Below are positions 59,771 through 64,000 of a stretch of 64,000 nucleotides of DNA, in pieces. The notes under the pieces were generated by a model, which saw only the letters and a list, made by a program, of their open reading frames with translations, was not told where the DNA came from and searched no databases. Origin of the DNA: Salvia splendens (taxonomy: Eukaryota; Streptophyta; Magnoliopsida; Lamiales; Lamiaceae); assembly GCF_004379255.2 (NCBI RefSeq), contig NC_056033.1, forward strand, positions 40,946,719-41,010,718, in the 5' to 3' direction. Positions within the stretch are counted from its first letter, which is position 1. Each line of letters opens with the position of its first letter. The translations under genes and the position numbers were made by a program.

Positions 59771-60456
59771 TGGCCGAGGCGGAGCCAGAATTTTAATCTT
59801 GGGTCTAAATTACTAGTAATGTTTAATTTGTTGAGATTAGTGTCAACAACAGGGAAAAAACTCAAACATAAGTAATATAGAGTTGCGTCTAAAAAAAGAT
59901 AATGAGATAAATAATTAGATGTCGAGTAGTAGAAACTAGAGATACAATAACAACATTGACATCGAAATAATTAAGACTAATTATTTTATGATAAAGAGCA
60001 TACGTTGAAATTGTTATTGCTAATATTAGTATATTTATTTATTTATATTATTAATGAACTGTTTTCTATTCTAGATTTTTAAATAATACTGTATTGTTTG
60101 ACACATTATGAAAAGTTATCATTTCTATTCTAAAGTTATGAAAAGTTACAAATTATAATTGTTTGTACAAAATTATTAGCTATAACTAGAGAAAATAAAT
60201 AAAATTAAAAATAGTAGAAAATCCAAATAGAGCAGAAATGAAATTTAAGACAATATCCAAGGAGGCATAGAAAAATAAACATTAAAAATAAGGAGCCGGG
60301 ATTCGAACTCATATTCATTAAGCTGCTAGTCCGCTCTCTAAACCAATTAGGCTGTAGTATCATATCTCCATTCTGGTATACATATAATATATGTAGGTAA
60401 ACTACAAATAGGTGAGGGGCCCAACTGCCCCAGGCCCCACCCCGGCTCCGCCACTG
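59771..60456. mobile_element. Non-autonomous element with GGCGGAGCC ends
   Basis: The left end TGGCCGAGGCGGAGCCAG and right end CCCGGCTCCGCCACTG are inverted around GGCGGAGCC. The flanks are identical 11-bp direct repeats, CCTACGATCAC, at 59760-59770 and 60457-60467, a target-site duplication of a length usual for Mutator-like elements. The body is AT-rich and non-coding, except for a tRNA-like segment. Confidence 0.7.
60290..60361 (-). repeat. tRNA-like / SINE-type segment
   Basis: On the minus strand a D-arm-like AGCCTAATTGGTTTAGAGAGCGG (A box) is followed by GAGTTCGAATCCCGGCTCC (B box). The 3' half ends GGCTCC, but the 5' side does not supply the complementary GGAGCC and the anticodon stem does not close, so it is not an intact tRNA gene. 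It is a tRNA relic or SINE head captured by the surrounding element. Confidence 0.45.
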
Positions 60457-60630
60457 CCTACGATCACGCCATCTTGATTTTTTCTGCGTATGTGACTACG
60501 TGTTATACAAAATTCAATTAATTTGGATGACATCGATTAAGAAATATTCCATTATTATTAATTATGGAAATCAAATATCTCATATATATGTCTATATGAC
60601 GCGCCTTGAAAAAAAGACTCACTTACTTGA

Positions 60631-60710
60631 TACTCCCTCCGTCCAGCAATAGGAGTCCCGTTTTTCCGTTTTGGGACGTCCGGAATAAGAGTCCCTGTTC
60701 TACTTACCAT
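60631..60710. mobile_element. Mariner/Stowaway-type terminus
   Basis: TA followed by CTCCCTCCGTCCAGCAATAGGAGTCCCG, with an internal inverted partner GGGACGTCCGGAATAAGAGTCCC within 60 bp. Termini of this sequence bound both Stowaway MITEs and plant mariner-like elements. No matching right end occurs nearby, and a mariner transposase lies 1.5-3 kb further right, so it could be the left end of that larger element. Confidence 0.55.
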
Positions 60711-60939
60711 ATTTGGATAATTAATTAGCCTCCCCCTTCCCACTAATTTACTCAAATGCCATTAAAAAATAACCCCCCAATATTCTCTCACTCTCTCAAT
60801 TACCCTCTCTGACTCTCTCACTTACGCTCTCACTCTCTCACTCGCTTTCCCTCATCTTCCTCCTTCGAAACCCTAAACTCCGCCGCCTCCTCTTCCTCCT
60901 CCAAATCTCCGCCTCCTCCTCCCCCCACGTCGACCGTCG

Positions 60940-61455
60940 ATGGAAAATGCACCCTCTCCACCCCGATCCCCCATCTATGGGTTAGATTCGGCTGGAAATC
61001 GCATTGAACTTCCACGTTGGCCTCGTCTAAATCCGGCGCCGGAGTGGACGTTCGACCCGTCGGAGGGGTCGATCCCGACTCCTATTGCAACCCACCTGTC
61101 GCCTATCCCTACATACTCGTGGGAGGCGGGTGATTCGATGTCGACCGTTGTTCCTGAAACTCCGACGGTCGAACTCCCTCCCTGGACCGATTCCCAGCCC
61201 CATGTGTACCTTGAAACCCCAGATCTGGAAGGTATACCGTCGATGGTGGGTGGTTCCACCGTGATTCCTGGCACGCCGGAGACAATGCTCGAATCTGAGC
61301 TTATTGTCCCTGATACGCCGGGCTACGAGAGTCCGGACTCCAATGTTGTCCCTGAAGCTCCGCGAGTGAAGAGGCGGAGGCGACCCGTTGAGGAAGAGGA
61401 GTGGTTCAAGGAGATCCTCCTGATTCTGTTACCCGGCATGAAAGATCTCATCTAA
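60940..61455 (+). CDS. Hypothetical 171-aa protein with VPxTP repeats
   Basis: I do not recognise the family. The frame is intact and much more GC-rich than its surroundings. It opens MENAPSPPRSPIYGLDSAG and contains a degenerate repeat of VPxTP type: VVPETPTVELPPW (about 68-80), ETPDLEGIPS, VIPGTPETMLES, IVPDTPGYESPDS, VVPEAPRVKRRRRP. It ends with a basic cluster (KRRRRP), EEEEWFKE and a hydrophobic tail ILLILLPGMKDLI. The protein is rich in Pro, acidic and probably disordered until the tail. The start ATG (GTCGATGG context) follows a 150-bp CT-rich leader (60781-60930) of CTCTCTCAC repeats. It lies between a mariner-type terminus and a convergent mariner transposase, so it may belong to that element. 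A captured host exon is the main alternative. Confidence 0.55.
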   Translation: MENAPSPPRSPIYGLDSAGNRIELPRWPRLNPAPEWTFDPSEGSIPTPIATHLSPIPTYSWEAGDSMSTVVPETPTVELPPWTDSQPHVYLETPDLEGIPSMVGGSTVIPGTPETMLESELIVPDTPGYESPDSNVVPEAPRVKRRRRPVEEEEWFKEILLILLPGMKDLI

Positions 61456-61599
61456 CACTGGGAGTTTGGTTGGTGTCTGGAATTCGTTGTTGTCTGATTG
61501 CTGGATTTTGTTGTTGGTTGTTGGAATTTATGCAATCTATATGATGAAATATGTTGATATATTTACTGGAATTATGTTCTTGGTGCTTAATTTATGTCA

Positions 61600-61995
61600 A
61601 CTAGCCACCCCTTGAACTGGTTTGGAGGCTTTTGATGGTATATTGTTGCTGATTGTTGCTATGATCTGTAAAAGCCACCCCTTGATCAGGTTTGGAGGCT
61701 TTTTGATGGTGTATTGTTGTTGATTGTTGATGTGATCTGTGAAAGCCACCCCTTGATCAGGTATGGAGGCTTTTGACACTGCCCTTTGATGAAATTTTTC
61801 TGTTGTGCTTTCATGATGGTGATATGTGGATATATTTGCTGGAATTTTGGTCTTGGTGCTTATTTTATGTCAACTAGCCACCCCTTGATCAGGTTTGGAG
61901 GCTTTTGATGGTGTATTGTTGTTGGTTGTTGATGTGCTCTGTAAAAGCCACCCCTTGATCAGGTTTGGAGGCTTTTTGACACTGCCCTGTGATGA
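61600..61995. repeat. 70-bp minisatellite (AGCCACCCCTTGATCAGG units)
   Basis: Five copies of AGCCACCCCTTGATCAGGTTTGGAGGCTTTT (starts near 61604, 61674, 61744, 61876, 61947) are joined by GATGGTGTATTGTTGTTG spacers. A higher-order duplication is also visible (TTACTGGAATTATGTTCTTGGTGCTTAATTTATGTCAACT near 61563 and its near copy near 61839). The motif GATGAAATTTTTCTRAGGGAGCC appears at about 61990 and again at about 63617, on both sides of the transposase. Confidence 0.9.
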
Positions 61996-62169
61996 AATTT
62001 TTCTAAGGGAGCCATTAGATTATCCTGAACATGTGCATTACATCTGGTTTGCACTATGTATGTATACCAAAAACCAAAAATATCAAACCCTAACCCAAAA
62101 AACATAGGGGCTGACCAACACACCAAAAAAATCAGACTACCCTATTCCATACACATCACCTATGCTGAC

Positions 62170-63611
62170 CTAGATGCCAAATGCACTTGAAAGATGGCCA
62201 ATATCATACATTGACCCAACATTATTCTCTGGCATTTGCAAGTAGTGCAACACATCTCTCACAACATCCTCATCCACTTCCAGCACATTGGGGAGTCCCC
62301 CATTTCTATGTAGTTTGTCCTTGTTGATGTGTGGGACCTTGTATCCATTTCCACCTCTGCAGTGTAGGATTTCAGTGAGGCAAGCCTGCAAGCTTAGGAA
62401 AACTTTGTTGAGAGTTTGTGGTGACAGTTCTGTAAATGAGCTACACACATTCCCCACTAGTTCATCCACAGTCTTGCATGGTTTCTCATGCTGCAGTGAC
62501 TAAATTGCTCTAAAAAATCCCAGGTCTAAGATGTTAGTATCAGGAGAATTAGGTGGTTGACAAATCAGTTGGATGTAAAATCCATCTGATTTGGCAACAG
62601 CCTGAAACTCTGCATCCATGGCAGTTATGTGTGGGGTCGCATTATCTTGCTGAATGTAGATGTCTTTACTTGCCCCAACAGGCCACTTGGACTTAATTGC
62701 AGGTATGATCTGGCATAAAAAACAACAACATAGCTACATAATGATCTTTTTTGAATAATTAAGGTCTGATAGCAAGGAAAAAAGTTGATTACCTTGTGGA
62801 TAAGGCAGTCCCTCATTACTGCCTTTGTGACTGATTTGATGGCTTTGGTTTCCATGGTCCCTCTTGCTCTGTTTTTTGACTTCCTCTGAGCTGGGAGTAC
62901 TTCAGTGAATGGGAATATTCCAACCTTACCATCATAAGTTGCCTGCCCATTGGCATCAAACTGTGGTCTACTGACAGCACACATAAACATCACTTTGGTG
63001 ATGTATCTCTTGGATTTGCATGACCTATATGGCTCATCCTCATCCGGAAAAAGGTAGTACCTGTCTGAAACCTTGGTCATATAGAACCATTTTTCATCTA
63101 TATGCACTACATTGTGCATGCTTTGAAACTGCACTCCACCTTGAGTTATCTGTGGCTAAAGTTGGCTAAGACTCCATCTAGCTCTTGCTATCTTATTCAT
63201 ATTGGTGAGGGCAGGTTTGATTGCATTTGTATGTGGCCGTAGTTTACCTTGCTTCACCCACTGACCTAATGTGCTCTTACTCACATTCAATTTTACTGCC
63301 ATTTTTCTCAGGGAAGATCTTTCAAGAGTAGATAAGTTTCTAACTTTATCTTGATCAAGCTCTAGTCTATCAACATGATGGTATCCTCTAACCTTTCCTT
63401 CCATCATTGCAGGTTCTCCCCTTTGCATTTGCTCCTTGGCTGCCTTCCATAGTCTGTATACTGTCTTCCTACTGATGCTATGAGTTTCTGTTGCCTCCAT
63501 TACAGCCCCTCTTGCTAGTACTCAATCATGGCTGTGCTTGAGTAGAAACTGCACCACATTATTCTTCATGTTGCTGCTCAAGTACAGGGTTTGCCTCTGC
63601 CCAATATCCAT
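62170..63611 (-). pseudogene. Plant mariner-like (DD39D) transposase, 3 nonsense codons
   Basis: It encodes the cut-and-paste transposase of a plant Tc1/mariner element, the enzyme family that mobilises Stowaway MITEs. Reading down from ATG at 63611, exon 1 ends at 62793, a 83-bp GT-AG intron follows, and exon 2 runs 62709-62170 to a TGA stop, 453 codon positions in all. The helix-turn-helix part has VSKSTLGQWVKQGKLRPHT. The catalytic triad is intact: D172 in HIDEKWF, D295 in IQQDNATPHI and D335 in NSPDTNILDLGFF, with 39 residues between the last two. DGKVGIFPF and KSKNRARGTMETK are also typical. In-frame stops occur at codons 30 (TGA, 63524), 152 (TAG, 63158) and 343 (TAG, 62502). There is no frameshift, the intron is intact and length is normal, so inactivation is recent. 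Confidence 0.93.
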
Positions 63612-64000
63612 CCCGATGATGAAATTTTTCTGAGGGAGCCGAATTTACTTCATTGTTGGGAGTTTTTTTGGTAGAATTTCAGATTTGTGGTTGTTGGAGT
63701 TGTCTTAAATGAATGTAGTTGAGGCATTTATAGCAGCATAGGATTTGTACTTGTTGGAACTCAAATTTCCCTCAAAAACTTTGTAGAGGGAACTTTGAAA
63801 AATTCACTTCCCCCTTTGTATTTTGAGGTGATTTCACCTGACTTTGTTCAATTATGTATGGAAGGCATTTTTTTATGTTGAGTGTTCTTATTAAATTTAG
63901 TTTCCCATTAATTGTGGCTTTTTTTTGCAGCCTGAAATTAAATCCAGGTTGCATAAAATTAAATGTGCAGCATGTTGTATGACATTAAATGTGCAGCCTA
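63612..64000. other. Upstream flank of the transposase, no gene seen
   Basis: It holds GATGAAATTTTTCTGAGGGAGCC at about 63617, repeated from 61.99 kb, and at the very end two copies of AAATTAAATGTGCAGC / CATTAAATGTGCAGC. No mariner-type terminus is seen before the window ends, so the right end of the element, if it exists, lies beyond 64000. Confidence 0.5.

Overview
This window is nuclear DNA from a flowering plant, most likely a eudicot. The genes are split by many small GT-AG introns, intergenic DNA is very AT-rich, and the repeats are typical plant families: Stowaway MITEs with CTCCCTCCGTCC ends, PIF/Harbinger MITEs with TTA/TAA target duplications, a plant mariner, a TRIM retrotransposon primed by initiator-Met tRNA, and tRNA-derived SINEs. 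I cannot fix the species from sequence alone.

Four host genes are supported. (1) 8.56-10.45 kb, plus strand: a nine-exon trehalose-6-phosphate phosphatase of 359 aa, with all introns in phase 0 and one GC-AG intron. (2) 22.53-26.54 kb, plus strand: a thirteen-exon ERGIC3/Erv46-type early-secretory-pathway cargo receptor that is broken as written (a 1-base loss, a 1-base gain at a 12-G run, and loss of a conserved membrane segment with its splice donor). (3) 29.61-30.67 kb, minus strand: an AP2/ERF transcription factor of the RAP2-4 (DREB A-6) kind, with one coding exon and a probable leader intron. (4) 42.00-46.47 kb, minus strand: an eight-exon WD40-repeat protein of 450 aa with a probable leader intron. 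They are functionally unrelated and do not form a cluster.

The rest is intergenic DNA packed with mobile elements. 0-1.4 kb: a tandem repeat, an LTR-like segment and a SINE. 5.8-6.7, 11.5-12.4, 14.8-15.8, 16.5-16.8, 17.5-18.3 and 19.9-20.6 kb: Stowaway, foldback, Harbinger and hAT elements, including a fragment of a Harbinger accessory (Myb/NAM-associated) protein. 31.5-36.5 kb: two inverted copies of one MITE family around Stowaway elements, one of which holds a nested Harbinger MITE. 47.9-48.7 kb: a Harbinger element with a 114-bp TTC tract. 53.4-55.6 kb: three Stowaway elements, one a near-perfect hairpin. 55.6-59.8 kb: a 1.8-kb tandem duplication whose first copy carries a TRIM and whose second copy keeps the empty target site. 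59.8-60.5 kb: a GGCGGAGCC-ended element with an 11-bp target duplication and a tRNA-like segment.

The most unusual part is the right end (60.6-64.0 kb). A mariner/Stowaway-type terminus is followed by an intact 171-aa unknown ORF with degenerate VPxTP repeats, a 70-bp minisatellite, and, convergent to it, a plant mariner transposase whose DD39D catalytic residues and reading frame are intact except for three nonsense codons. This could be a mariner-like element carrying a second, undescribed ORF, but the opposite end lies outside the window.
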